Assembly: GCA_041394845.1 (NCBI GenBank)
Contig: JAWKHL010000005.1
Location: 358,834 to 422,833 of the forward strand
Length of the DNA: 64,000 bases
Direction of reading: 5' to 3'
Source: JAHCHG01 sp041394845
GTDB lineage: Bacteria > Acidobacteriota > Blastocatellia > Pyrinomonadales > Pyrinomonadaceae
Shown: positions 40,794-54,079 of the stretch, piece by piece
Numbering within the stretch: the first letter of the stretch is position 1
How the letters are laid out: every line of letters starts with the position of its first letter
Program-made: the position numbers and the translations under genes
Notes under the pieces: generated by a model
Seen by the model: the letters and a program-made list of their open reading frames with translations, nothing else
What the model was told of the DNA's origin: nothing
Databases searched by the model: none

Positions 40794-42731
40794 TTACGGC
40801 AGAGTAAACGAAACCGTCTTTGTTTCGCCCGCTTCGACCTTTACTTTCGGGGCGTTCGGGATGACCTCGTCGAGCCATTTGTAAAAGCCGGACAAGTCGC
40901 GGCCGATGAGCGTCCGGTCGAACATGACGATGGCGTATTCGCCGGGCGCGGCCTTGGTCGTGAATTCGCCCTTCAGGTCGGAATTGACGAATTTGTAAAA
41001 GGACGTGATTCGTCGGCGCGCCGGATCGGTCGGAACCAGAGCCAGTTCGGTGTTTTTGACCGGCTGTTTGTCGGCGTCCGATACTTTGCCCTTGACAGTT
41101 CCGACGTCCTTCGAAAGAACGATTTGGAGGCCCTTCAAGTTGTCGCCTTCTTTCAGTTCGAGCGGCCGGGTCAGCACATCGGCGTTTTTCAGCGTGGCGC
41201 TTTTGACGTAAAAATCCTCGTCGGAGACCATCACCTGAAAGAGGATCTTTCCGTCGGGCACGTTTTCGAGCTGGAAATCGTGATTGCCTTTCTGCGGAGC
41301 CGGGTTTTCCTTGCCGGAATAATTGATGATCGGGGTTGAGGCAAGTGTTTCTCCGCTCTCGTCGGCGGCTGAGACGTTGACCATCTGGGGCATCTCCCCG
41401 CTTTTTTCCGTAACGACCGTCCCCGAGATGGTCGCGCCGTAGCCGAGTTTGATGACCAGACCGGAAAGATTTTTGTCATCAATGGTGATCTCCTGGATCT
41501 TTTTGGCGTATTTCGGCTCCGGTTTTTTCTCCGGATCGGAAGGGTTGCCGGGGTTGGTTTCCGCCTCGTCCTCATCTTCATCTTCCTTCCCGATTTTATC
41601 CACCATCTCCAGAATGTCGGGGCCGGACGACGGCGGTTCGATGACCAGTTTGTAGGTTCCCGGAGGCAGGTCCCGGAAACCCCAGCGGCCATCTTCGTCG
41701 CTCCGGTTTTGCTGGAGCAGTTTTCCGATCTGTTCAAAAAATGAGGCCGTCGTATCCCCGACTCTTTTGAGCGAAAAAGAGGCGGCCGGGATCGGTTTCC
41801 CGTCCTTATCGGAGATGACCTTGCCTTCGAGCCGGAAAAGGCTCCGGTCCGGGATGGTCAGGTTGACCTCGTAATTTTCCTGCCCGAGTTGAACGGGAAC
41901 GATCCCGGCCTCTTCGGAATTGAACGCTCCGGGATAATAAACCGTCAGGAGCGAGTTGGTCATGCCGAACATTTCAAACGGATTGAAACCTCCTTTCGCC
42001 TTTTGGCCATCGCCGTGCGAGGCTTTTTCCGTTACCTTGATGATGTATTCGCCTTCGGGCAGGGCGGAATAGCGGTACATTCCACGGTCGTCGGTTTCGG
42101 AACCCGCTCCGCTGATCATCGAAACGATCGAATTCAGACTGGAGACGACCGGAGCGAACTTGTCGCCGTTTTTTCGGAGGATCTCGACCCTGACGCCGAT
42201 CGCCGGATCGCCGTTCGAATAAGTGACGCGCCCGCTGATGGCTCCGCCCTGACGCGCCGGGATCTGGACCTCGACGTCATTGATGCCGTTGACCTCGATC
42301 GGTTGAAAATGCTGGAAGGCCTTTTTTATGTCCTGGCCCCCCCGGATGCCCGACAGGTTGGCGTAAGAAAGCGGAGTGACGACGCCCGGAGCGTTGATGA
42401 CCGGATAATAGGTTCCGGCGGCGACGTTTTTGATCTCGAAAAATCCCTCGTTGTCGGTCAGCCCCGAACCGCCCCCGAGCGGGCCGGTCGCATCGCTAAA
42501 AAGCAGGATCGAGGAACGCCTGACCGGTCGGCCGGTGTTTTCGAAATAGGCCCGCCCGCGAACCGTTGAATTGGACGGGGTTTCCGAGTTGGGAAGCGGA
42601 ATCAGCGTTCCGGTTCTGGTCACAACCGGTTTGGGAGGCGGAGGCGGAGGCGGATTTTGTCCGCGGACGAAAACCGTTCCCGAAAAAAGAAAAGCGGTAA
42701 AGATGATGAGCAAAATAAAGTTTTTTGTCAT
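40794..42731 (-). CDS. Secreted carboxypeptidase-regulatory-like protein, paralog 2
   Basis: 645 residues; SD AGAGGAA before ATG; signal peptide (FILLIIFTAFLFSGTVFVRGQ) then NPPPPPPPKP. The domain order repeats paralog 1: TVRGRAYFENTGRPVRRSSI, GAISGRVTYSNGDPAIGVRVEIL, RLEGKVISDKDGKPIPAASF, TISGTVVTEKSGEMPQMVNV, GTVKGKVSDADKQPVKNTE, ending VEAGETKTVSFTLP. It differs by an acidic insert GKEDEDEDEAETNPGNP (about residue 385). The close match to paralog 1, including identical phrases such as VNGINDVEVQIPARQGGAISGR, indicates a recent tandem duplication. Exported; binding partner unknown. Confidence 0.82.
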   Translation of the reverse strand: MTKNFILLIIFTAFLFSGTVFVRGQNPPPPPPPKPVVTRTGTLIPLPNSETPSNSTVRGRAYFENTGRPVRRSSILLFSDATGPLGGGSGLTDNEGFFEIKNVAAGTYYPVINAPGVVTPLSYANLSGIRGGQDIKKAFQHFQPIEVNGINDVEVQIPARQGGAISGRVTYSNGDPAIGVRVEILRKNGDKFAPVVSSLNSIVSMISGAGSETDDRGMYRYSALPEGEYIIKVTEKASHGDGQKAKGGFNPFEMFGMTNSLLTVYYPGAFNSEEAGIVPVQLGQENYEVNLTIPDRSLFRLEGKVISDKDGKPIPAASFSLKRVGDTTASFFEQIGKLLQQNRSDEDGRWGFRDLPPGTYKLVIEPPSSGPDILEMVDKIGKEDEDEDEAETNPGNPSDPEKKPEPKYAKKIQEITIDDKNLSGLVIKLGYGATISGTVVTEKSGEMPQMVNVSAADESGETLASTPIINYSGKENPAPQKGNHDFQLENVPDGKILFQVMVSDEDFYVKSATLKNADVLTRPLELKEGDNLKGLQIVLSKDVGTVKGKVSDADKQPVKNTELALVPTDPARRRITSFYKFVNSDLKGEFTTKAAPGEYAIVMFDRTLIGRDLSGFYKWLDEVIPNAPKVKVEAGETKTVSFTLP

Positions 42732-42817
42732 AAATTCCTCTTTGTAATAAATAAAACGAAGGTTTCCGGCGCCGGAGCCGGAACAAAGCTAAAGCCGACT
42801 CGGATAATTTTTTCAAA

Positions 42818-44677
42818 TCACTGCGGCATGGTCAGATTGACGGTAGAAGTCTCTTTGGGTCTGACCGTTACGCTCGGCGCGTTTTCCATCGCCGAGCGGA
42901 GCCATTCATAATATTCCTCGCGGGTTTTGAGATCCGCTTTTGGCGAGAAAACGACCGCCCGGTATTCGCCCGGCGCGGCCTTGACCGAAAATGTGCCGTC
43001 CGGCTTGACCTCCCCGAAAAAGGGATTCGTCCGTTCGATGTTGCCTTCCCCTTTTACCAGCACCACGGCCGTTTTGTTCTGCGGGTTGAAATTGGCGATT
43101 TTCCCAGCGACGGTTCCCATATCACTGCCCAGAATGACTTTGATGTTTTCCATTTCTTCACCTTCTTTGAGCGCAATAGCTCCGTCGGTTGTCTGACGTC
43201 CTTCGACGATGAAGGATTTGATGTAGAATGCGCGGTCGGCGAAAAACAGATGATAATTGCCTTCGAGCAGGTTTTCAATGCGAAATTCGGTCTGGTTTTT
43301 CGGTGTCTGCTGACTTTTTCCCGAGCCGGAGGAGTTGGGGTAAATATATTCCGACTGCCGGATTGCTTTGGTTTTTTCGTCAACCGCAAAAAGGGAGACG
43401 AATTTCGGCAGAGGCGATCCGTCTTCGGTCAGGATCGTTCCGCTCAGGGTCGCGCTCAGCGGCATTTCAAAAATCACGTCGGTCAGGTCCGAACCGGTGA
43501 TCTCGATCTCTTTGGAAATGCTCGGATACTGCTTTTTCTTTTCGATGCTGCCCTGATCCGAACGGATATATCCGTTGATCTGCGAGGCGGTGATCCGGTA
43601 TTTTCCCTTGGGCAGATTTTTCAGACTCCATTCGCCGAGGCTGTTGGTATCGGGTGGGCTCATGGAACTCATGGCCATCAAAAAACTACCGTCGGCAAAT
43701 CCCTCATCGGGTTCGGCGATCGGATAAAACCGGATGGAAAAATTCCCGAGCGGCTGCCCCGTGCTTTTGTCGACGATCCTTCCGTAAACGTCGTAGAGCT
43801 TGCGTTCGGGAATCGTGATGTCGATCGAGGTTTGTTCCTGACCCCGGAAAACGGCGATGGTTTTGGCGGTTTTGGTCGTTTCGCCCTCGGGAAAGTAGGT
43901 TTTCAGAAGACCTTGGTTGACGTCGTTTCCGAGGCCGTAGCCCGGCAACGGTTTCGCCGAATGAGAGACGGGTTCTATCACCCGGATGATATATTCGCCC
44001 TCGGGCAAACCGGGAAAACGGTAAAATCCACGGTCATCGGTTTTGGTCTGACCGGTGTCGGACATTCCGCCGATCGGCCTCGGAGAGTATTTCTCGCCTT
44101 CTTTTTTGAGAGCCTCGACCCCGACGCCGACCGCCGCTTCGCCGTCGGCGTAGCGGATGAAACCGCTGATCGCTCCGCCCCGTTTGGCGCTGACGAAAAC
44201 CTGAAATTCGCCGAGGCCGCTGACCGAGACCTTTTCGAAAAGATCATCGGCCTTTGACGGCGTCGGATCGATCCGGGGCGAACGGCTGTAAACGTCCGGA
44301 TTCAAGATCCCGTCGCTTTTGATGTAAACGTAATAGCTCCCGGCCTTGACGTTGCGGATGAGGAACTCGCCGTTCTCGTCGGTTTTGACGTATTTGGACG
44401 AATAATGAGAGCCGGCCCCGGTTTTCGGATCGGCGTTGATGAGCGTAACGGGAACGTAACGGACCGGCCGCCCGGTGTCCTCGTAAGAGATCCGACCGCG
44501 CACCGTCGCTCCGGTCATTTGCCCGTCGTCATCTTCGGAGAAACCGATTCCGCCAGCGACGGCAACGGTTCTGACCTCTTCCACAACGTCGTTCTGTGCC
44601 AAAAGGGAGGCCGGTGCGATCAAAAGTGAAATCAGAAAAAAGGACAAAAGAAAGAGAAAAGGTAAGTTTTTGAGCAT
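42818..44677 (-). CDS. Secreted carboxypeptidase-regulatory-like protein, paralog 3
   Basis: 619 residues from the ATG at 44677, which follows SD CAGGAGA by 8 nt and opens a signal peptide (MLKNLPFLFLLSFFLISLL...LLAQN); a longer frame to 44722 lacks an SD. Domains: TVRGRISYEDTGRPVRYVPV, GAISGFIRYADGEAAVGVGVEAL, DVYGRIVDKSTGQPLGNFS, TLSGTILTEDGSPLPKFVSL, GTVAGKIANFNPQNK, ending VRPKETSTVNLTMPQ. More diverged than paralogs 1 and 2 and without the poly-Pro linker. Probably the older member of the array. Exported, function unknown. Confidence 0.82.
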   Translation of the reverse strand: MLKNLPFLFLLSFFLISLLIAPASLLAQNDVVEEVRTVAVAGGIGFSEDDDGQMTGATVRGRISYEDTGRPVRYVPVTLINADPKTGAGSHYSSKYVKTDENGEFLIRNVKAGSYYVYIKSDGILNPDVYSRSPRIDPTPSKADDLFEKVSVSGLGEFQVFVSAKRGGAISGFIRYADGEAAVGVGVEALKKEGEKYSPRPIGGMSDTGQTKTDDRGFYRFPGLPEGEYIIRVIEPVSHSAKPLPGYGLGNDVNQGLLKTYFPEGETTKTAKTIAVFRGQEQTSIDITIPERKLYDVYGRIVDKSTGQPLGNFSIRFYPIAEPDEGFADGSFLMAMSSMSPPDTNSLGEWSLKNLPKGKYRITASQINGYIRSDQGSIEKKKQYPSISKEIEITGSDLTDVIFEMPLSATLSGTILTEDGSPLPKFVSLFAVDEKTKAIRQSEYIYPNSSGSGKSQQTPKNQTEFRIENLLEGNYHLFFADRAFYIKSFIVEGRQTTDGAIALKEGEEMENIKVILGSDMGTVAGKIANFNPQNKTAVVLVKGEGNIERTNPFFGEVKPDGTFSVKAAPGEYRAVVFSPKADLKTREEYYEWLRSAMENAPSVTVRPKETSTVNLTMPQ

Positions 44678-44747
44678 TTGAGAAATCTCCTGAAAATGGG
44701 CTGTCGTGATGATAGCACACAATCGGCCCCGTTTTCAGGGAAAACTG

Positions 44748-44804
44748 TGATAGGTGATGGGTGATGGGATTTGTCTCCTCCCATCACCCATCACTCATCA
44801 CTTA

Positions 44805-44818
<14 letters not shown>
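44748..44818. repeat. Inverted heptamer array, GTGATGG family
   Basis: A left arm of GTGATAG, GTGATGG, GTGATGG folds back on CCCATCACCCATCACTCATC and further units. The right end is translated as the C terminus of the OPT transporter and provides its TGA. Confidence 0.8.
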
Positions 44819-47156
<2,338 letters not shown>

Positions 47157-47262
47157 AAATGAAAATCAAAGCCTCCGAATTTTTATCTATAACAACGGGA
47201 AGAGTTTTTTGGATTTGAAACTTGCGTTAATTTACATCGCATCAGGGGAATAAGCAAGTTAT

Positions 47263-47284
47263 TTGTTAATGGTTAATTGTTAAT
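47263..47284. repeat. GTTAATG heptamer array
   Basis: TTGTTAATGGTTAATTGTTA and ATGG: three heptamers in tandem, directly before composite repeat copy 2. Confidence 0.7.
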
Positions 47285-47287
47285 GGA

Positions 47288-47555
47288 AGTTTTGTCCCAG
47301 CCGTCGAAGATGGCGATCTATTTGTAGCCCACAGCACGAGCTGTGGGAATCAGGGATAAGCGATCGGTTAAGCCCTCAAAGAGGGCGGCATAAAATTATG
47401 TCGCCGATTTCATCGGCTGGAGATATGGCGGACAAATTCCCCACAGCTTTCGGTTGTGGGCTACAAATATGCCGCCGATTTCATCGGCTGAGGCTGAAAT
47501 GTATCAACCCAACACGGAAAAAAGCTCTGTCTGACGTGATTTGCCAATCCAGTTA
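47288..47555. repeat. REP-like composite repeat, copy 2
   Basis: Nearly collinear with 22440-22720: GCCGTC-GAAGATGGC, TTTGTAGCCCACAGC...GCTGTGGG, GCCCTCAAAGAGGGC, GCCGAT-TTC-ATCGGC twice, then TCTGACGTGATTTGCCAATC. By eye most positions agree; differences include compensatory stem changes (CCCACAGC with GCTGTGGG here). Confidence 0.75.
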
Positions 47556-47662
47556 ATTGTTGGTGAACACTTTGTCCGGTCAAAACCGTCAACCCCTTTC
47601 TTTGACCAAAAACCCAAATGGTTTAGAATTGTCAAAAATCAAAACGGAGTTCTCTTAAGTAA

Positions 47663-50050
<2,388 letters not shown>

Positions 50051-50053
<3 letters not shown>

Positions 50054-50164
50054 TTTTGGATTTTAGATTTCGGATTTCGGATTTGGTTAAACGGATTCCA
50101 ACCCTCTAAAAAAAATTTCCTTTTCATTAACAATCCAAAATCCGCAATCCCAAATCCAAAATCA
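50051..50164. repeat. Inverted GATTTCGG array between convergent genes
   Basis: The left arm 50051-50086 starts with the TGA of the M14 gene (TGATTTTGGATTTTAGATTT...). The right arm 50130-50164 is its inverse and supplies the TGA of the convergent mscS-like gene. The core of about 45 nt is AT-rich. It would fold in both transcripts. Confidence 0.85.
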
Positions 50165-51064
50165 ACCTGCCTTCTCATTTTGCAGCATGACCGATCTCGG
50201 CGGATAGAGTTTGATGCCGATCTCGCGCAGGGCGCGGTTGACGCCCGAGGCGGCCTGATCGAAGACCTGCAAGGGACTGCTCTGGTCGGTATCGACCCAG
50301 AAATAAACCGTCAGTTTGATGCCCTCGGCGGCCAGGTCGGTGACAAACACGCTCGGGGCCGGTTCTTTGACGATCTCCTCTATTTTTCCGAGCGCCGAGA
50401 GAATGCAATCCTTGGCCTGAGCGACCTTGGCCTCGTAATCGACGCTGATCTCGAATTTTCTCCGTTGCAGATAACCGGCGCCGCGGATCGTCAGCGAGTT
50501 GGAGTACATATCGCCGTTCGGCACCAGGATCTGTTCGCCGTCGAACATCTTCAGACGGGTGGCGCGGACGCCGATATATTCGACCTCTCCCTCGATGTCC
50601 TTGACGAAAATGTAATCGCCGATCTGAAAGGGTCGATTCCAGAGGATCAAGATCCCCGACAGCAGATTGTTTAAAATGTCCTTGGTGGCGAAACCGACGA
50701 TAAAAGAGGTGAATCCGAGACCGGCGATCAGTTGGCCGAAACTGAAGTTCGGAATGACGATAGTCATCGCCGCGAAGATCCCGAGGATGAAGATCATCAC
50801 CCCGATCAGACGGGAAAAAAGGATCCGCAGGCGTTCGTCGAGATGGGTCCGGCGCGAAGTCGAAAGAAACATCGCGCGGACGATTTTTCCAAACAGCCAG
50901 AAGATGATGAGAACGACCAGTCCGGCGGCCAGATAAGGCAGACGTTCGACGATCGAAGTTAAGAGATTGTCAATTGATTTGTAAGCGACGCTCCAGATGT
51001 ACGAGGTGTTATCGATCACCCGATCGGGAACGTTCGAATTAGAATTGCTATTTTGTAAAAACAT
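50162..51064 (-). CDS. MscS-family small-conductance mechanosensitive channel
   Basis: 300 residues in the inner membrane; opens under membrane tension to release solutes. Three hydrophobic segments (about 38-62, 80-103, 108-130), the last being the pore helix GQLIAGLGFTSFIVGFATKDILNNLLSG with the Gly/Ala pattern of MscS TM3. The beta domain follows with RPFQIGDYIFVKDIEGEVEYIGVRATRLKMFDGEQILVPNGDMYSN, then the alpha/beta cage. Length is close to E. coli MscS. The N terminus is a short SNSNSN-rich cytoplasm- or periplasm-facing tail. The stop codon lies in the repeat arm shared with the M14 gene. Confidence 0.95.
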   Translation of the reverse strand: MFLQNSNSNSNVPDRVIDNTSYIWSVAYKSIDNLLTSIVERLPYLAAGLVVLIIFWLFGKIVRAMFLSTSRRTHLDERLRILFSRLIGVMIFILGIFAAMTIVIPNFSFGQLIAGLGFTSFIVGFATKDILNNLLSGILILWNRPFQIGDYIFVKDIEGEVEYIGVRATRLKMFDGEQILVPNGDMYSNSLTIRGAGYLQRRKFEISVDYEAKVAQAKDCILSALGKIEEIVKEPAPSVFVTDLAAEGIKLTVYFWVDTDQSSPLQVFDQAASGVNRALREIGIKLYPPRSVMLQNEKAG

Positions 51065-51081
51065 AATAAAAGTTAAAAAGA

Positions 51082-51294
51082 TTAAAAAAGTGAAAAAGTG
51101 AAAAAGTGAAAAAGTGAAAAGGGGGATTTCGGTATTTAATTGCTCATTCTTCTAGATTACCTTAAATTATCCGGCAAGCAGAATCACGGGTAATCTCAGC
51201 TTTCCGGAGAAAAGCAATAGCCGTCCGGGAAACCGGACGGTCTTTTCAACCTTTTCACCTTTAAACTTTTTAACTTTTAAACTTTTTTCTCTTT
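51082..51294. repeat. Inverted GTGAAAA array around a hairpin
   Basis: The left arm 51082-51120 holds four AGTGAAAA units. The right arm 51246-51294 is the TTTTCACC/TTTTAAAC inverse and provides the TAA of the trmB-like gene. The 125-nt core contains CCGTCCGG-GAAA-CCGGACGG (51221-51240), a GNRA-capped stem followed by TCTTTTC. Confidence 0.75.
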
Positions 51295-52143
51295 AAGATC
51301 GGCGGTCAGCTTTTCGTATCCGCGACTGCCCATCAACAGCCATTCTTCGGTCCGGCTCAGTTCATCGAGGATCTCTTTGATGGGAACTCCTTTTTGGATC
51401 AGGTCTTCCATCACACAGGCGCGCATCGAATGGGCCAGATAGCTGTGCTGGGGCAATGCCAGAAAGGCGCTCCCGCACCAGATGGCCTTGTGAACGGAGC
51501 GCCCGTCGTCGCTCAGGAAGGCGAACAGATACTCCATTCCGTCAACGACGGCGATCAGCCATTCGCCCGTCCAACGCTTGAGCATCAGTTCGGCGGTTTG
51601 CAGGGCGACGGTTTCGACCCCGTTGATCTCGGTCGGCCGGTAAACCTGCAAAACAACTTTGATACCGCGCCCGGCCGCCTCTTCGAGCCAGGGTTTCAGT
51701 TTTTCGACGATGCCCGGAAAGGCATCGACCAGAATGATCGAGTGGGCCTCCCCGAACAGACTCCGACAGCGTTCGAAAACCTGTTCCGAAGTGGACAGCG
51801 AAAAGATCTTTTCGCTGTCGCCCGATGGTTTCAGCCGCGCCAGCGCCTCTTCGGCCTCCTGATGCCGGTCGAGAAAAGAGTTCTTCAACTTGCCCAGAAC
51901 CTCTGCGGGAGCGACGGCCTGACAGAGACGGTTTTCGGTTTCGTCGATGAGGACGGCGCCTTTTTGATAAAGGGCCTGAACGGCCTTGTAGGTGTTGGCC
52001 ACCGGTTTGCCAATTTCCTTGGCCGCGCGATATGCGGTCGCCGGAGAGTTTTCGACCAGATAAGCGTAAACGGCCGCTTCGAGATCGGTAAAACCGAGCC
52101 CGCCGAGCAGTTTGATGATGTCGTTATATTTTTCTTGACTCAT
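51277..52143 (-). CDS. TrmB-family transcriptional regulator
   Basis: 288 residues from the ATG at 52143 (MSQEKYNDII). Residues about 8-75 are a TrmB winged helix (LLGGLGFTDLEAAVYAYLVE...YRAAKEIGKPVANTYKAVQALYQKGAV). Residues about 100-285 are the TrmB effector domain with a phospholipase-D-like fold (SIILVDAFPGIVEKLKPWLEEAAGRGIKVVLQVY). TrmB proteins respond to sugars or other small molecules; the ligand here is unknown. A near-perfect 18-bp palindrome ends 3 nt upstream of the start, suggesting autoregulation, and the divergent hydrolase gene is the nearest other target. A longer frame to 52176 would read through that palindrome. Confidence 0.88.
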   Translation of the reverse strand: MSQEKYNDIIKLLGGLGFTDLEAAVYAYLVENSPATAYRAAKEIGKPVANTYKAVQALYQKGAVLIDETENRLCQAVAPAEVLGKLKNSFLDRHQEAEEALARLKPSGDSEKIFSLSTSEQVFERCRSLFGEAHSIILVDAFPGIVEKLKPWLEEAAGRGIKVVLQVYRPTEINGVETVALQTAELMLKRWTGEWLIAVVDGMEYLFAFLSDDGRSVHKAIWCGSAFLALPQHSYLAHSMRACVMEDLIQKGVPIKEILDELSRTEEWLLMGSRGYEKLTADLKEKKV

Positions 52144-52145
52144 AC

Positions 52146-52163
52146 TAGTATCATATGCTACTA
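52146..52163. promoter_or_regulatory. Candidate operator of the TrmB-like regulator
   Basis: TAGTATCAT / ATGCTACTA, two abutting 9-bp half sites that match as an inverted repeat at eight of nine positions, immediately upstream of the regulator ATG. Confidence 0.5.
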
Positions 52164-52242
52164 CTAATTTACCCAAATGTTAAATGCACCGGAAAATCGG
52201 CGACCCGGTTAGGTAATAATAGAGCTTGTTCAGAGAAGCTTT

Positions 52243-52352
52243 CAAAAGTGGTCGGTGGTCGGCGGGCAGTGATCAGAAAAAAGGGACGAGGGACGAGAGA
52301 AATTCCAAGTGGAAAACTGACCGCTGACCACCGACAACTGGCCACTGACAGG
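52243..52352. repeat. Inverted heptamer array, GACCACC/GTGGTCG family
   Basis: Left arm GTGGTCG, GTGGTCG, GCGGGCA, GTGATCA. Right arm GACCGCT, GACCACC, GACAACT, GGCCACT, GAC. The core holds a third heptamer type, GGGACGA twice. It lies in the region upstream of the TAP-like hydrolase start. Confidence 0.8.
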
Positions 52353-52367
52353 GTGTTTCGGAGAAAT

Positions 52368-53861
52368 ATGAATAAAAGTTTTATAGGATATGCGGGGCTT
52401 TTTTGTTTAGCGTTTTTATCGGTTTTCTTTTTTTCGGTCGTTGGAGCTTTGGGGCAGGAAAAACCGGCGGTTCCGCGTTTCGAGCGTTCGGAATGCGCCG
52501 TCCAGCCTCCGGAGGGGATCAAGGCCGAATGCGGAAATCTTTTCGTCAGAGAGAATCGCCGGAAAAAGTCCGGCCGGACGATTCGATTGCCGGTTATCAT
52601 CATCAAAAGCACGTCGGTCAATCCGGCCCCCGATCCGGTTTTTTACACGGCCGGCGGTCCGGGGGCAGGTTCTCTCGGCCGGGCGCGGGGCGCCAATCAT
52701 CTGGCGGCCTTTACCAAAGACCGCGATTTTATCCTGTTCGAACAGCGGGGAACGGGTTACGCCGAACCCGTCCTGCAATGCCCGGAGGTCGATCTGGCCA
52801 ATCAGGAAAGCGCCCGGCAAAACCTCAGCGCGGAAGATGCTTTGCGCCGGGAGGCCCGGGCGGCCAAAACGTGCCGCGACCGTCTGGCGGCCGGGGGAAT
52901 CGATCTGTCCGCCTACGACAGCGCGGCCAGCGCCGCCGACATGGAGGATCTGCGGCGGACGCTCGGCATCAAACGCTGGAACCTTTACGGCATTTCCTAC
53001 AGCACGCGCCTGATGCTCAACTACATCCGCGAATATCCCCAAAGCGTCCGCAGCGTCATTCTCGATTCGGTTCTGCCGACTTCGGTCAACTGGGACGAAA
53101 CCGGCGTTGACGGCGTGGTTAATGCGCTCAACCTTCTGTTCGCCGATTGCGCCCGCGATAAAAAATGCTCGGCCGCTCATCCCGATCTGGAGAAAAAGTT
53201 TTACCGTTTGATCGAATCGGCCAACGAAAAGCCGATCGTCGTCGAGGCGGTCAAGGATGGCAAGACCTATCCGGTCAAACTGAACGGCAACGCGATCTTC
53301 GATTTTTTCTACAATATGATGGAGCGAACCGGCGCGCTCGACCGGATTCCGGCGATGATCGACGCTCAATCCGGAGGCGATTACTCTTCTTTGAAATCCT
53401 ACGCCGAAGATAAGGTGTCGGGCCGCGGGTTCATCTGGGGAATGCGTTATTCGGTCTGGTGCCGCGAAGAGATGCCGTTTCAGGATCAAAAAAAGATCGC
53501 CGCGCAGGCGGAAAAATATCCCTTCATCCGGGGATTCAAAATTCAGGGCGCTTTTCCCGAGATCTGCCGCGCGTGGGATGTTCCGCCCGCTCCGAAGATC
53601 GAAAACCGGCCGGTCAAGAGCGATGTTCCGGCCCTGATCTTCGCCGGCAAATACGACCCCGACACGCCGCCCGCCTGGGGCCGTCTGGTGGCCTCCTGGT
53701 TTTCGCACAGCTTTTTTTACGAGGTCGAGGGAACCAGCCACGGCGTGCTTTTCAGCCGCCGTTGTGCGGTTGAAGAGATAACCGCCTCATTCCTTGACGA
53801 TCCGGTCAGAAAACCCGATGACGCCTGTATTTCAGAGATCCCGCCGCTCGATTTCAAATAA
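52368..53861 (+). CDS. Secreted TAP-like alpha/beta hydrolase (prolyl/tripeptidyl aminopeptidase type)
   Basis: 497 residues from the ATG at 52368, which follows CGGAGAAAT and opens a signal peptide (SFIGYAGLFCLAFLSVFFFSVVGALGQ). S33-like hydrolase: oxyanion segment VFYTAGGPGAGSLGRA, DFILFEQRGTGYAEP, nucleophile Ser in LYGISYSTRLML (about 210), Asp in AGKYDPDTPP (about 430), His in VEGTSHGVLF (about 459). The C-terminal TAP-like domain carries several Cys pairs (CARDKKCSAAH; CREEMPF...ICRAW) that may form disulfides, as in exported relatives. Likely an aminopeptidase for short peptides. Divergent from the TrmB gene. Confidence 0.9.
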   Translation: MNKSFIGYAGLFCLAFLSVFFFSVVGALGQEKPAVPRFERSECAVQPPEGIKAECGNLFVRENRRKKSGRTIRLPVIIIKSTSVNPAPDPVFYTAGGPGAGSLGRARGANHLAAFTKDRDFILFEQRGTGYAEPVLQCPEVDLANQESARQNLSAEDALRREARAAKTCRDRLAAGGIDLSAYDSAASAADMEDLRRTLGIKRWNLYGISYSTRLMLNYIREYPQSVRSVILDSVLPTSVNWDETGVDGVVNALNLLFADCARDKKCSAAHPDLEKKFYRLIESANEKPIVVEAVKDGKTYPVKLNGNAIFDFFYNMMERTGALDRIPAMIDAQSGGDYSSLKSYAEDKVSGRGFIWGMRYSVWCREEMPFQDQKKIAAQAEKYPFIRGFKIQGAFPEICRAWDVPPAPKIENRPVKSDVPALIFAGKYDPDTPPAWGRLVASWFSHSFFYEVEGTSHGVLFSRRCAVEEITASFLDDPVRKPDDACISEIPPLDFK

Positions 53862-54026
53862 ACCGGTCATTTATTTTGGCAACATATTGCCGTAATAAAA
53901 AGAATTTAACGGGCTTCTTCGCGCGGGGCGGTTGATTAAATTCTTTTTAACTTTAATGCCTGTCGATGGTTAAACTTCCTTCGGATTGATAAAATAAAAA
54001 CAAACGAAGATTAGCGGTTTGCTCAT

Positions 54027-54063
54027 TTGACTTTTGAGTTGATTAGAATTAGAATAATTCTAA
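54027..54063 (+). promoter_or_regulatory. dps promoter with PerR-type box
   Basis: TTGACT (54027-54032), 17-nt spacer, TAGAAT (54050-54055). A perfect 7-1-7 palindrome TTAGAATAATTCTAA (54049-54063) covers the -10 and fits the PerR consensus TTANAATNATTNTAA at every position. A repressor bound here would block RNA polymerase. Confidence 0.75.
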
Positions 54064-54079
54064 AGACAGGAGGATTAAT

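Noticed and set aside
42818..44722. Longer start of paralog 3 at 44722
   Set aside because: No SD there; the internal ATG at 44677 has a good SD and opens a clean signal peptide.
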